The notes: a model not told the origin generated them from the letters alone. Counted from the first letter of the stretch, positions 9,849-22,919 are shown. The stretch is 64,000 nt of DNA from Rhodanobacter sp. (GCA_004298015.1 SCSE01000042.1:1-64000); one strand, 5' to 3'. A program made the numbers and translations.

Positions 9849-10814
9849 ATGGAAATCTTCAATCACAACAGCAATATCCCGTTCCTCGGCATGCGCAAGT
9901 ACAGCATCGCGATCGCCGTGTGCCTGATGATCGCCTCGATCGCCTTGATCGCCACCAAAGGTCTCAACTACGGCCTCGACTTCACCGGCGGCGTCTCGAT
10001 GGTGGTCGATTACAACCAGCCGGTGCAGGTTTCCGAGGTGCGCGCGGCGCTGACCAAGGGTGGCCTCGACAATGCCGTGGTGCAGAGCCTCGGCGGCACC
10101 CGCGAAGTATCGATCCGGATGCAGCCCAAGGACGACAAGGGGATGAAGCAGACCGCCAGCGGCAAGGTCAATCTGGACAAGATCTCGTCGGATGTGCTCG
10201 GCATGCTGCGGGCGGCCCGACCGGATGCCACGCTGAAAAGCCGCGACTACGTCGGCTCCGAAGTCGGTGCGGAGCTGAAAAGCGACGGCACCATCGCGGC
10301 CTTGTTCGTGATGCTCGGCATCATGGCCTACCTGTGGATCCGCTTCGAGCGGCGTTTCGCGATTGCCGCAGTAGCGACCGAAGTACATGACGTGCTGGTC
10401 ACCCTGGGCATCATCGCGCTGGTGCAGCGCGAGTTCGACATGACCGTGCTGGCCTCGGTACTGGCGGTAATCGGCTACTCGATCAACGACAAGGTGGTGG
10501 TGTTCGACCGTATCCGCGAGCTGTTCCGGCTGGCGCGCAAGGCCGAGCCGGAGGAGATCCTCAACCGCTCGATCAACAATACGCTGTCGCGAACCATCAT
10601 CACTTCGCTGTTTACCAGCATCACCATGGGCGCGATGTACTTCATCGGTGGCCCGGTGGTGCGCGGTTTTGCCGTCACCATGCTGATCGGCATCCTGGTC
10701 GGTACGCTGTCGTCGATCTTCGTGGCCAGCCCGATCCTGCTCTGGCTCGGCGTCTCGAAGAAGGACCTGATGCCGGTGACCCGCGACAATCCGGAGTTGG
10801 CACGGCGTCCGTAA
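9849..10814 (+). CDS. secF: Protein translocase subunit SecF
   Basis: 321 residues. Partner of SecD. TM1 is near residues 19-40, followed by the periplasmic motif YGLDFTGGVSMVVDY (P1-like). TM4-TM6 contain YSINDKVVVFDRIRELF, NRSINNTLSRTIITS and FIGGPVVRGFAVTMLIGILVG. The start ATG follows GAGGAACGAGAACCC. A clear intrinsic terminator follows at 10838-10872, ending the queA-to-secF transcription unit. Confidence 0.95.
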   Translation: MEIFNHNSNIPFLGMRKYSIAIAVCLMIASIALIATKGLNYGLDFTGGVSMVVDYNQPVQVSEVRAALTKGGLDNAVVQSLGGTREVSIRMQPKDDKGMKQTASGKVNLDKISSDVLGMLRAARPDATLKSRDYVGSEVGAELKSDGTIAALFVMLGIMAYLWIRFERRFAIAAVATEVHDVLVTLGIIALVQREFDMTVLASVLAVIGYSINDKVVVFDRIRELFRLARKAEPEEILNRSINNTLSRTIITSLFTSITMGAMYFIGGPVVRGFAVTMLIGILVGTLSSIFVASPILLWLGVSKKDLMPVTRDNPELARRP

Positions 10815-10837
10815 GCGCGGCACTCCACCAGACCATC

Positions 10838-10872
10838 ACGAGGCCCGGCATTTGTCGGGTCTCGTGCTTTCT
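10838..10872 (+). terminator. Rho-independent terminator after secF
   Basis: Ten-pair stem with one G-T pair, ACGAGGCCCG / CGGGTCTCGT around the loop GCATTTGT, followed by GCTTTCT. It lies 24 bases past the secF stop and separates it from motA. Confidence 0.75.
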
Positions 10873-10954
10873 ACAGGCGTATCGGCACTCAACTTGGACC
10901 GTCGGCTGCCGATACAGGGGTCTCAAGGAGCATTGAGCTCTCCGAGGGATTTGC

Positions 10955-11824
10955 ATGCTGGTTCTGGTCGGTTCGGTGGTGGTGCTGGTGAGCGTGTTCG
11001 GCGGTTATGTGCTGTCGCATGGGCAGCTTTTGGCGCTGTGGCAGCCCTATGAACTGCTTATCATCGGTGGCGGGGCGGCCGGTGCGTTCCTGACGGCCAA
11101 CTCCGGCAAGGTGGTCAAGGCGTCGCTGCGCGAGATCGCCAGCCTGGCCAAGGGTCCCACCTACCGGCGCGAAGACTATGTCGATCTGCTGGCACTGCTC
11201 TATGACATCTTCGGTGTCATGCGCAAGGAGGGCATTCTCGGCCTGGAACAACATATCGATGACCCGGAGAGCAGCCCGGTGTTCGCCGCGTATCCTCGGT
11301 TGTTGCGGCAGCATCACCTGATCGAATTCATCACCGACTGCCTGCGCCTGATCGTCGGCGGCAGCATGAATCCGTTCGAACTGGAACAGTTGCTCGAGCT
11401 GGAACTGGAAACGCACCATCATTCGGCTGAGGCGCCGGCGATGGCGGTGCTGAAGATGGCCGATGCGTTGCCGGGTTTCGGCATTGTCGCGGCAGTACTT
11501 GGCATTGTCACTACCATGTCGCAGCTGGGCGGCGACACCTCACGCATCGGCGAGCATATTGCGGGGGCCCTGGTGGGCACTTTCCTGGGCATCCTGCTCT
11601 GCTACGGATTCATCGGCCCGCTGGCGGCGGCGATGGAGAACCGGGTGCAGGAAGACGGCAAGGCATTTGATTGCGTCAAGATCGGCCTGCTGGCCAATCT
11701 TCGCGGTTACAACCCGATGGTGTCGGTCGAGTTCGCCCGGAAATCCATGTCGGCGCATCTGCGTCCGAGCTTCCAGGATCTCGAGGACCACCTCAAGGGC
11801 GATCGAGGCAGGGCGGCTGCGTGA
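10955..11824 (+). CDS. motA: Flagellar motor stator protein MotA
   Basis: 289 residues. Inner-membrane proton-channel subunit of the flagellar stator. TM1 (residues 1-20) and TM2 (about 29-48, ELLIIGGGAAGAFLTAN) are followed by a large cytoplasmic loop that engages FliG, then TM3 and TM4 (GFGIVAAVLGIVTTM and GALVGTFLGILLCYGFIGPLA). The Pro near TM3 and the EGILGLE stretch match MotA of the MotA-1 (E. coli) length class. motB overlaps by 4 bases. No other flagellar genes are in the window, so motAB stands apart from the flagellar cluster. Confidence 0.94.
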   Translation: MLVLVGSVVVLVSVFGGYVLSHGQLLALWQPYELLIIGGGAAGAFLTANSGKVVKASLREIASLAKGPTYRREDYVDLLALLYDIFGVMRKEGILGLEQHIDDPESSPVFAAYPRLLRQHHLIEFITDCLRLIVGGSMNPFELEQLLELELETHHHSAEAPAMAVLKMADALPGFGIVAAVLGIVTTMSQLGGDTSRIGEHIAGALVGTFLGILLCYGFIGPLAAAMENRVQEDGKAFDCVKIGLLANLRGYNPMVSVEFARKSMSAHLRPSFQDLEDHLKGDRGRAAA

Positions 11825-12882
11825 GCGATACACCGCCACTGATTGTCGTCCGTCGGGCCCGGCGCAAGAAGCACAGTTATCACGGTGGCGCGTGGAAAGT
11901 GGCCTACGCCGATTTCGTCACCGCGATGATGGCATTTTTCCTGGTGATGTGGCTGCTTGGCATCGGCACGCGCGAGCAGAAGGCGGCGATCTCCGAATAT
12001 TTCAGGAATCCCAGCATGACGCCGGGCACCGCGACCGTGGCGCCCCCCGGCAAGTTCGGCCAGGGCGGCGCCAGCGACAGCATGATCAAACTCGGTGGCG
12101 CGATGGACATCTCGCATGGCCCGGGCAAGGACCGGCACGGCGCGACCAAGGCCACCGGCACCGCGGCTTCCGGAAGTGCAAAGCGCGACAGCAAGGATAT
12201 CGAGAAGGAGGCAAGACGCGAGGAAAAGGCACGACTGGAAAGCCTCATGGATCAGCTGCACGCCGCGATCGAGAAGAGTCAGGCGCTGGCGCCGTTCAAG
12301 GACCAGTTGCTGCTCGACATCACGCCCGAGGGCTTGCGCATCCAGATCGTCGACAAGCTCAATCGCCCGATGTTCGACCAGGGAAGCGCCCACCTGAAAC
12401 CCTATACCGTGAAAATTCTTCACGAGCTGGCCACGTTCATCAATCGGGTGCCCAACCGGATCAGCATCGCCGGCCATACCGATGACGCGCCGTACAGCAG
12501 CGATGGCCACTACAGCAATTGGGAGCTGTCCGCGGATCGGGCCAATGCAGCGCGGCGCGCGCTGGTCGCTGGCGGTTTGCTCGCCTCGAAGATGGCACGC
12601 ATCGTCGGGCTTGCCGCTACGGTACCGCTCGACAAGGCCCATCCCGGCAATCCGATCAACCGCCGTATCAGCATCATCGTGATGACCAAGCAGGCCGAGG
12701 ATGCGGCACTTTCGCGAAATCTGGCAAACGCCGCTGTCGGTGCCGGCGGTCCGACCACGGTGACGTCCGCGCCGACCAAACGGCATGCGTCATCCTTGAC
12801 GGTGTCGCCGCCTGGAAGCGCTCCGGCCAGCGGCCAGGGAGCGGATATACCTGCGGCCTCGCGGGCGCCGCCTTCGCCCTGA
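11821..12882 (+). CDS. motB: Flagellar motor stator protein MotB
   Basis: 353 residues, starting at GTG 11821 inside the motA stop (GTGA). A basic N-terminus (RRARRKKHSYHGGAWKVAYAD) leads into the single membrane helix, with the proton-carrying Asp31 in YADFVTAMMAFFLVMWL. A charged linker follows, then an OmpA/MotB peptidoglycan-binding domain (about residues 160-290) with GHTDDAPY and NWELSADRANAARRAL. The last 60 residues are a low-complexity Ala/Pro/Ser tail. A longer upstream frame belongs to the motA shadow. It converges on murU with 11 bases between stops. Confidence 0.94.
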   Translation: MSDTPPLIVVRRARRKKHSYHGGAWKVAYADFVTAMMAFFLVMWLLGIGTREQKAAISEYFRNPSMTPGTATVAPPGKFGQGGASDSMIKLGGAMDISHGPGKDRHGATKATGTAASGSAKRDSKDIEKEARREEKARLESLMDQLHAAIEKSQALAPFKDQLLLDITPEGLRIQIVDKLNRPMFDQGSAHLKPYTVKILHELATFINRVPNRISIAGHTDDAPYSSDGHYSNWELSADRANAARRALVAGGLLASKMARIVGLAATVPLDKAHPGNPINRRISIIVMTKQAEDAALSRNLANAAVGAGGPTTVTSAPTKRHASSLTVSPPGSAPASGQGADIPAASRAPPSP

Positions 12883-12893
12883 CCCATGGCGTC

Positions 12894-13604
12894 TCAGGGC
12901 GCGCCAGACAACTGTGCGTCAAGCGCATGCAGTCGCTCAGGCGTGCCCACGTCGGTCCATGCTCCGCGGTGTTGGCTGCCGTGAATTGCGCCGGTCGCCA
13001 TGGCGGCCCGCAGCAGGTCGACCAGCTTGAAGCGGGGGGGCGTGCCCGCACCATCGGCGGTGGCGCCGACAACGGCTTGCCAGTCCGCCAGCAGCTCCGG
13101 GCGGAACACCCCGATACCGCTGAAGGTCAGTTTTGGTGAGCCGCTGTCGTGCAGCCTGCCTTGCGTGTCCAGCCTGAAATCACCGTGCGGGTGGTGGGGT
13201 GGGTTGTCGACCAGCAGCAGATGCGCCAGGCCCGCGGGTTCGGCGGGCAGGCTGGCGAAGTCGGCATCGCACCAGATGTCGCCGCTGATGGCAATGAACG
13301 GGTCGTGGCCGAGCAGCGGCAGTGCGTTGAGCATGCCCCCGCCGGTTTCCAGCGGGCTGACGCCCTCGTAGGCGTAACGGATGCGCAAGCCCCAGCGCGA
13401 GCCATCACCCAGGCTGTCGGGAAACTGTTCGGCCAGGTGCGAGGTGTTGATCACCACGTAGTGCACACCGGCAGCGGCGAGTTTTTCCAGGTGCCAGACG
13501 ATCAGCGGCTTGCCACCTGCAGGTAGCAGCGGCTTCGGCGTGTGCTCGGTCAGCGGGCGCATCCGCTCACCGACCCCGGCGGCGAAGATCAGCGCGTGTT
13601 TCAT
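12894..13604 (-). CDS. murU: N-acetylmuramate 1-phosphate uridylyltransferase
   Basis: 236 residues. A nucleotidyltransferase with the N-terminal signature ALIFAAGVGERMRPLTEHTPKPLLPAGGKP and the metal-binding Asp in ISGDIWCD. With the kinase encoded just upstream it matches the AmgK-MurU cell-wall recycling pair, which turns free MurNAc into UDP-MurNAc and bypasses de novo MurA/MurB synthesis, a route linked to intrinsic fosfomycin tolerance in Pseudomonas. ATG 13604 has GGAGG about 4 bases ahead and overlaps the amgK stop by 4 bases; the longer frame lies inside amgK. The name rests on the pair; alone it could be any sugar-1-phosphate nucleotidyltransferase. Confidence 0.85.
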   Translation of the reverse strand: MKHALIFAAGVGERMRPLTEHTPKPLLPAGGKPLIVWHLEKLAAAGVHYVVINTSHLAEQFPDSLGDGSRWGLRIRYAYEGVSPLETGGGMLNALPLLGHDPFIAISGDIWCDADFASLPAEPAGLAHLLLVDNPPHHPHGDFRLDTQGRLHDSGSPKLTFSGIGVFRPELLADWQAVVGATADGAGTPPRFKLVDLLRAAMATGAIHGSQHRGAWTDVGTPERLHALDAQLSGAP

Positions 13605-14674
13605 GCGCCCTCCGGCACGCCGAGGTCGCGCTCGCCGACGCAGCACTGGAGCAGCGACACCAGTTCCTGCAGCTCGGGATAACCGCGCGCTACGGTGAGC
13701 ACGTAGTGGTGGACGCGGGGCAGATCGTCCAGATAGCCGCGCTTGCCATCGCGGTAGTACAGACGACAGAAAATGCCCAGTACCTTGAGATGGCGTTGTA
13801 GTCCGATCAAATCAAACCAGCGCCGGAAACGCGTCCGATCCACGCTCGCGTCGATCAGCCGGAGCGGCTGCAGGCGTTGGCGATAATCCTCGACCCAGCC
13901 GCTCACCCGTTCGGGCTCCCAGGCGATGTAGCAATCCCGCAGCAAGGAGGCCAGGTCATAGGTGATCGGCCCGCACAGTGCGCCCTGGAAATCGATAATG
14001 CCGGGATTGATCAGTGTCGGCGAGGCGGTGTCGCCGGGTTGCCGCAGGTCGGTGGCATGGCGATCGCGATGCGGTTCGATCCGCAGCAGGTTGCGGCTAT
14101 GGAAGTCGCGGTGCACGAAGACGCGTGGTTGCTCCAGCGCGCTTTCCAGCAGCACCTCGAACGCGCCGGCCAGGACCGCTTGCGCGCGCTCGTCGAGGAC
14201 CTGGCCCAGATGGCGGCCGAGGAACCACGTCGGCATGATCTCCAGTTCACGTTGCAGAAAGGCGCGGTCGTAGAGCGCCATGCCGGTGGTGTCGACCGCC
14301 GACTGCATGCGCAGCAGAGCGTCCATCGCGTCGCCGTAGAGCTGGTCGACCGAGTCCTCGCTCAATGCTGGCAGGTACAGCTGCGAACCCAGATCCTCGA
14401 TCAGCAGGAAGCCTTGTTCGAGGTCGGTCGCCCTGACCGCCGGGACATGCAGTCCGGCGGCGGCAAGCCGCTGGCCGATCGCCAGCCAGGGCGCGGGGTC
14501 TTCCAGCGCCGGCGGCGAGTCCATCACGATCCAGCTTTGCCCGGCGTGGTGGGTGCGCCAGTAGCTGCGGAAACTGGCATCGGCCGAGGCGGGCTCGAGC
14601 GTGAGCATGGCGCTGCCCAGGGTCTGGCGGAGCCAGTTCAGACGGTCGGTGGCGCGTTGGGTGGCGTCGGTCAT
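13601..14674 (-). CDS. amgK: N-acetylmuramate/N-acetylglucosamine anomeric kinase
   Basis: 357 residues. Aminoglycoside-phosphotransferase-fold kinase. An SADASFRSYWR segment near residue 30 (nucleotide-binding lobe), the Brenner-like catalytic loop FVHRDFHSRNLLRI, and the metal-binding DFQGALCGPITYDLASLLRDCY near residue 230 are all visible. It phosphorylates the anomeric carbon of MurNAc/GlcNAc in peptidoglycan recycling and supplies MurU, whose gene overlaps it. It is transcribed leftward 71 bases after amtB, with no clear terminator, so it might get some transcript from the nitrogen operon. Confidence 0.87.
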   Translation of the reverse strand: MTDATQRATDRLNWLRQTLGSAMLTLEPASADASFRSYWRTHHAGQSWIVMDSPPALEDPAPWLAIGQRLAAAGLHVPAVRATDLEQGFLLIEDLGSQLYLPALSEDSVDQLYGDAMDALLRMQSAVDTTGMALYDRAFLQRELEIMPTWFLGRHLGQVLDERAQAVLAGAFEVLLESALEQPRVFVHRDFHSRNLLRIEPHRDRHATDLRQPGDTASPTLINPGIIDFQGALCGPITYDLASLLRDCYIAWEPERVSGWVEDYRQRLQPLRLIDASVDRTRFRRWFDLIGLQRHLKVLGIFCRLYYRDGKRGYLDDLPRVHHYVLTVARGYPELQELVSLLQCCVGERDLGVPEGA

Positions 14675-14745
14675 GGCAACATGCGGTAGAGGAACTGCGT
14701 CAGCTTAACCAGCCGCTGGCGCAGTGGCGATACTGTGGTGCTCGC

Positions 14746-16462
<1,717 letters not shown>

Positions 16463-16483
16463 TCATGATGGCGAGACTGTCTC

Positions 16484-16499
16484 AGCAGATTGCGTGCCA
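16484..16499 (-). promoter_or_regulatory. Sigma-54 promoter of glnK-amtB
   Basis: On the minus strand the sequence is TGGCACGCAATCTGCT: a perfect -24 TGGCACG, then N4 and a -12 element CTGCT (consensus TTGCW), with the obligatory GG-N10-GC spacing. The predicted transcript starts about 25 bases before the glnK ATG. Confidence 0.85.
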
Positions 16500-16520
16500 A
16501 CGGCCGGGGGCTTGGCACGC
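16492..16520. repeat. Inverted repeat overlapping the -24 element
   Basis: GCGTGCCAA (16492-16500) and TTGGCACGC (16512-16520) form a perfect 9-base inverted repeat with an 11-base spacer. One arm is the -24 box of the glnK promoter. It may be a chance mirror of the -24 box or an additional protein site. Confidence 0.5.
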
Positions 16521-16562
16521 CCTGGCTTCACAAGGACTCGCTCGGTTCGGCGGTGGCTTGAC

Positions 16563-16610
16563 GCACCGTGATGGTGAATTTCTTGTAGTCTTTTTGCACC
16601 ATCATGAAGC
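16563..16610. promoter_or_regulatory. Tandem NtrC-like enhancer sites
   Basis: GCACC-GTGAT-GGTGA (16563-16577) matches the NtrC dyad GCACC-N5-GGTGC in nine of ten positions. A weaker copy, GCACC-ATCAT-GAAGC (16596-16610), lies 33 bases, about three helical turns, further upstream. Both are roughly 100-130 bases upstream of the predicted glnK start, a normal enhancer distance. Confidence 0.6.
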
Positions 16611-16637
16611 GTTCCAGGAAGTGGACACAATCATGGA

Positions 16638-16666
16638 TTGACCGCCACGCGGTAAATCAGTACCAT
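16638..16666 (+). promoter_or_regulatory. Sigma-70 promoter of the suf operon
   Basis: TTGACC (16638-16643), a 17-base spacer and TACCAT (16661-16666), 30 bases ahead of the regulator ATG. The segment between the -10 and the Shine-Dalgarno (TTTTAGTCTGAATTAGGAGG) is AT-rich and would be the expected place for an Rrf2 operator, but I could not match a known box. Confidence 0.6.
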
Positions 16667-16695
16667 TTTAGTCTGAATTAGGAGGTGTGCCTTTC

Positions 16696-17153
16696 ATGCT
16701 TCGCGTCAGCCGACTGACCGATTACGCCGCCGTGGTGATGACTTGCATCGCGGCGCATCCCGATGACGTGCTCAGCACGGCGCAGATCGCGGTCGAAACC
16801 CATCTGGAGCTGCCTACCGTGAGCAAATTGCTGAAGTCGCTCGGGCATGCCGGTCTGGTGGAGTCGTTCCGCGGTGTCAATGGTGGTTATCGATTGGCGC
16901 GTGCGGCGGCGGCGATCAGCCTCGCCGAGATTGTCGAAGCGATGGAAGGCCCGATCGGCATGACCGAATGCGGCGTCACCGAAGGCCAGTGTGATCGCGA
17001 GGCGCAATGCGGCGTGCGCGGCAGCTGGCAGCGAATCAACAATGTGCTCGACGCGGCCTTGCGCGCGATGAGCCTGGCCGACATGTTACGGCCACCGATG
17101 CCTCCCGCGGTTGTAACCGTCCCCTTCAGCATCCTGAAAAGCAGAACCATCGC

Positions 17154-17157
<4 letters not shown>
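16696..17157 (+). CDS. Rrf2-family regulator of the suf operon (IscR-like)
   Basis: 153 residues. Winged-helix DNA-binding domain starting [15 protein letters not shown], with the recognition helix around [12 protein letters not shown] and the wing GVNGGYRLA. Three cysteines, C92, C99 and C105, are placed like the [2Fe-2S] ligands of IscR, so it probably senses iron-sulfur status. ATG 16696 follows TTAGGAGGTG by about 10 bases; the GTG at 16687 is too close to that Shine-Dalgarno sequence. Its stop overlaps the sufB start by 4 bases, so regulator and system are co-transcribed, implying autoregulation. The last 20 residues ([17 protein letters not shown]) form a tail not needed for the fold. 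Confidence 0.88.
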
Positions 17158-18619
<1,462 letters not shown>

Positions 18620-18623
<4 letters not shown>

Positions 18624-19267
18624 ATACCTCATCCGATCTGCACTGGGAGGAAATCTACCAGGCGAAGGGCGAGCAGCAGACCAGCTGGTTCCGCAGCCAC
18701 CTGGACGAGTCGCTGCGCTGGATCGATGGCCTCGGCCTGCCCGCCGGCGCGCCGCTGCTGGATGTGGGGGGCGGCCGCTCGACGCTGGTCGACGACCTGC
18801 TCGCGCGCCACTTCACCGATATCAGCGTACTGGACCTCTCCGCGGCTGCGCTGGCGCAGTCACGCGCGCGACTGGGTGAGCGCGGGGATTCGGTGACCTG
18901 GTTGCCAGGGGATATCACGGCCGTTGCATTGCCGGCCTCGCACTATGCGCTGTGGCACGACCGCGCGGTATTCCACTTTCTCATCGAGGCCGATGCGCAG
19001 CAGCACTACGTGGATGCCGCGGCGCGAGCGGTCCAACCCGCTGGCCATGCGGTGATCGCCACCTTCGCCGAGGACGGCCCCGAGCGCTGCAGCGGCCTGC
19101 CCGTCAATCGCTACAGCGCGTCGATGCTGGCGGCGCGTTTCGCGCCCTGTTTCGAGATGCTCGGGCACCGTCGTGACGTGCACCGCACGCCCTTCGATAC
19201 CGACCAGATCTTTACCTACGTCCACTTGCGTCGGCGCCCTGAGGCGGCCGGTGCACCTGCCTTGTGA
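18620..19267 (+). CDS. Class I SAM-dependent methyltransferase inside the suf operon
   Basis: 215 residues. Rossmann-type methyltransferase with motif [17 protein letters not shown] (about residues 46-61), an acidic residue after the second strand ([18 protein letters not shown]), motif [16 protein letters not shown] and a motif IV region [12 protein letters not shown]. The N-terminal [16 protein letters not shown] resembles small thiopurine- and tellurite-type methyltransferases. It overlaps sufB by 4 bases and the sufC start region directly follows, so it is an integral operon member. Its role in Fe-S assembly, if any, is unknown. Detoxifying methylation of a thiol or metalloid is a guess from the fold. 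Confidence 0.85.
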
Positions 19268-19272
19268 ATGCC

Positions 19273-20033
<761 letters not shown>

Positions 20034-20037
<4 letters not shown>

Positions 20038-21341
20038 GTCAGCCGGCTACGCTGCCGCTGGTCAGCTCGCTGCTGGATGCGCCGCTGCCGTCCAGCGGCA
20101 TGACCTGGCTGGACACGGCGCGGCGCGAAAATCGCGAAGCCTTTGCCGCTGGCGGCCTGCCCGATACCCGGGTGGAGGCGTGGAAATATACCGCGCTGCG
20201 CGCGCTCGGCCAGCGCCGTTTCGGCCACGTCGACGACGTCGCGCAACGCCCTGCCGTGGATGCACCGACCCTTGCGTTGCCCGGTGTTGACGGGCCGCGG
20301 CTGGTTTTCGTCAACGGGGTGTTCTGCGCCGATCTATCGGTACTGGATCGGCTGCCTGAAGGGTTGACGCTGCAGCCGTTGTCGCAGGCGCTGCGGGGCG
20401 ACCCGGAGCCGCTGCGCTTCGCCTTGTCGCGGCACTACCGCGAGGTCGGCGACGCGTTTGCGCGGATCAATGCGGCGTACGCCACCGACGGTGTGGTGCT
20501 GCGGGTAGCGGCCCATGCAAAGATCGTCGCACCGGTGCAACTGGTCTTTGTCGGTGCCGCCGCCGAGACGGATCTGGCCTGGCATGTGCGAAACGTGATC
20601 GCGCTGGGTGAAGGCGCCGAGCTGAGCCTGGTCGAGCAGTACATGGCGGCGGGTGAGCAGGCACAGCTGGCGACCCTGGTCAGCGATATCGAGCTCGGCG
20701 AGGGCGCCCGGCTGCAACATGTGGTGCTGCAAAACGCCGCCATCGGCAGCAGCCTGATCCGCCGCAGCAGCGTGCGGCTGCAGGCGCGTGCCCACGCTAC
20801 CGTACATGCGCTGGAACTCGGTGGTGCCCTGGTGCGGCATGACCTGCAGGCGGACCTCGTGGGCGATGCCTCACGACTGGATACCCGCGGCATCTTCATG
20901 CCGCACGGCCGCCAGCACATCGACACCCAACTGGCGATCCGCCATCAGGCGTTGCATACCGTATCGAGCTCGAACTGGCGCGGTGTCGCCAACGACCGCG
21001 CGCGCGGCGTGTTCCGCGGTGCCATTGTGGTGGCGCCCGGCGCCGACGGCAGCGATGCAAGCCTGAGCAACAAGAATCTGCTGCTGTCGCCCGCCGCCGA
21101 GATCGACACCAAGCCGGAGCTGGAGATCCATGCCGACGAGGTCAAGGCCGCGCACGGTGCCACCGTCGGCCAGCTCGACGAACGCTCGTTGTTCTATCTG
21201 CGGTCGCGCGGTATCCCGCAAGCCGATGCACGAGCATTGCTGACTGCTGCGTTCTGCCGTGCCGTGCTGGACGATCTGCCCAATGAAGTCCTGCGTGACC
21301 ACTTGTCGGCCATGCTGATCGCGCAGTTGCCGAATACCTGA
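20034..21341 (+). CDS. sufD: Fe-S cluster assembly protein SufD
   Basis: 435 residues. Beta-helix partner of SufB. The N-terminal region is helical and Ala-rich, and includes EAWKYTALRALGQRRF. The C-terminal core carries FMPHGRQHIDTQLAIRHQA, SSNWRGVANDRARGVFRGAI and the conserved ADEVKAAHGATVGQLDERSLFYLRSRGI. Start ATG overlaps sufC. A 133-base gap with no obvious terminator precedes sufS. Confidence 0.95.
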
Positions 21342-21474
21342 TCGATCACGCAACCGATGCTCTTCGACGGGTTGGCGGCGATGGCCACACCTGCTTGCAA
21401 CGAACGCCATCGAAGCGCATGCACCAAGGGCCACGACCCGGCGTCAAAGTCCGTTGAGGCGAAACAGGGAACCT

Positions 21475-22719
21475 ATGAACACACCCGCCAGTACCGCTAC
21501 CGTCTTCGATGTCGAGCGCATTCGCGCCGACTTCCCGTTGCTTGCACGCACCGTGCATGGCAAGCCCTTGGTGTATTTCGACAATGCCAACACCAGCCAG
21601 AAGCCGGTATCGGTGATCGAGGCGGTGGCTTCGCACTACCGACTGCACAATGCCAACGTGTCGCGTGCCGTGCACCAGCTGGGCGAGGAAGCCACCACCG
21701 CCTACGAAGGCGTGCGCGACAAGCTGGCGGCTTTCATCAACGCGCCGTCGCGCAACGAGGTGATCCTCACCTCGGGTACCACCCAGGCCACCAACCTGGT
21801 CGCCTACAGCTTTGTGTTGCCGCGGCTCAAGGCCGGCGACGCGATTCTCACCACCGCCATGGAGCATCACGCGAACATCGTGCCGTGGCAGCTGGTGGCG
21901 CAGCGCGGCGGTGCCACGGTCAAGGCGGCGCCGATCGACGAGCGCGGCGAGCTGATCGTCGAGCGATACCTCGCGATGCTCACGCCCGAGGTCAAGCTGG
22001 CCTGCGTTACCCATGTTTCCAATGTGCTGGGCACTGTCAACCCGGTGCGCGAGATCGCCAGGGAATGCCGCAAGCGCGGTATTCCGCTGCTGGTCGACGG
22101 CTCGCAGGCGGTGCCGCACCGGGCGGTCGACGTGCAGGCACTGGGTTGCGATTTCTACGCGTTCACCGGGCACAAGATGCTGGCGCCTACCGGCACCGGC
22201 GTGTTGTGGGCACGGCGCGAACATCTGGCAGCGATGCCGCCGTTTTTCGGTGGCGGCGAGATGATCCGCGAAGTGCGTTTCGATGGCACCACGTTTGCCG
22301 AGCCGCCGCACAAGTTCGAGGCGGGCACGCCGAACATTGCCGGTTTCATCGGCATGGGAGCGGCGATCGATTATTACCAGTCGCTCGGCATCGAGGCGGT
22401 TCACGCCTGGGAGCAGCAACTGCTGGCCTACGCCACCGAGCGCTTGCGCGACATTCCCGGCCTGCGCATCATCGGCGAGGCGGCCGAAAAGGAGCCGGTG
22501 ATCTCGTTCCTGCTCGACGGCGCCCAGGCCACCGACCTGGCAACCCTGCTCGACCTCGAGGGTGTCGCGGTGCGCTCCGGCCACCACTGCGCGCACCCGC
22601 TGATGCAGTTCTTCGGTGTCCCGTCCACGCTGCGTGCCTCGCTGGCGTTCTACAACACCCGCGAGGAAATCGATGCCTTCGTGGTGGCCCTGCTCAAGGT
22701 GCGCAAGCTGCTGATGTAG
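21475..22719 (+). CDS. sufS: Cysteine desulfurase SufS
   Basis: 414 residues. PLP enzyme of the group II cysteine desulfurases. It mobilises sulfur for SufBCD. PLP lysine K234 in FTGHKMLAPTGTGVLW; catalytic Cys372 in VRSGHHCAHPLMQFF; AMEHHANIVPWQ upstream. ATG 21475 (MNTPASTATVF) follows ACAGGGA. No sufE, sufU or sufA gene follows, so the sulfur acceptor must be encoded elsewhere or the enzyme must work with another partner. Confidence 0.95.
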   Translation: MNTPASTATVFDVERIRADFPLLARTVHGKPLVYFDNANTSQKPVSVIEAVASHYRLHNANVSRAVHQLGEEATTAYEGVRDKLAAFINAPSRNEVILTSGTTQATNLVAYSFVLPRLKAGDAILTTAMEHHANIVPWQLVAQRGGATVKAAPIDERGELIVERYLAMLTPEVKLACVTHVSNVLGTVNPVREIARECRKRGIPLLVDGSQAVPHRAVDVQALGCDFYAFTGHKMLAPTGTGVLWARREHLAAMPPFFGGGEMIREVRFDGTTFAEPPHKFEAGTPNIAGFIGMGAAIDYYQSLGIEAVHAWEQQLLAYATERLRDIPGLRIIGEAAEKEPVISFLLDGAQATDLATLLDLEGVAVRSGHHCAHPLMQFFGVPSTLRASLAFYNTREEIDAFVVALLKVRKLLM

Positions 22720-22919
22720 GTAGTCTGGCACGCGGCAGGTCGGGCACGGCGCGCCGGCTTCTGCCATGGCGCAAAGCGGCAGCAGCACATCCTGCAGGCG
22801 AACGCTCCGCGCCGCCGCCCGGATCGGCGTCGCCGCGCTACAGGCCAAGCGCGTGCCGGTTCCCCGCGGCGCACTCTGCGCGCTACTCTGGTGCGACTTT
22901 TCGGCGGATGGTTCGATCG

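Noticed and set aside
7877-9862. 661-codon minus-strand frame opposite secD
   Set aside because: His/Arg/Gln/Asp-rich composition of a high-G+C antisense frame; secD on the plus strand has full family motifs.
16667-16695. IscR-type operator before the suf regulator
   Set aside because: AT-rich sequence in the right place, but no acceptable match to a type 1 or type 2 IscR site.
21346-22848. 500-codon minus-strand frame opposite sufS, ending in a Cys-rich piece near 22740
   Set aside because: Shadow of sufS; the short C-P-T-C piece beyond it has no start or homology I can defend.
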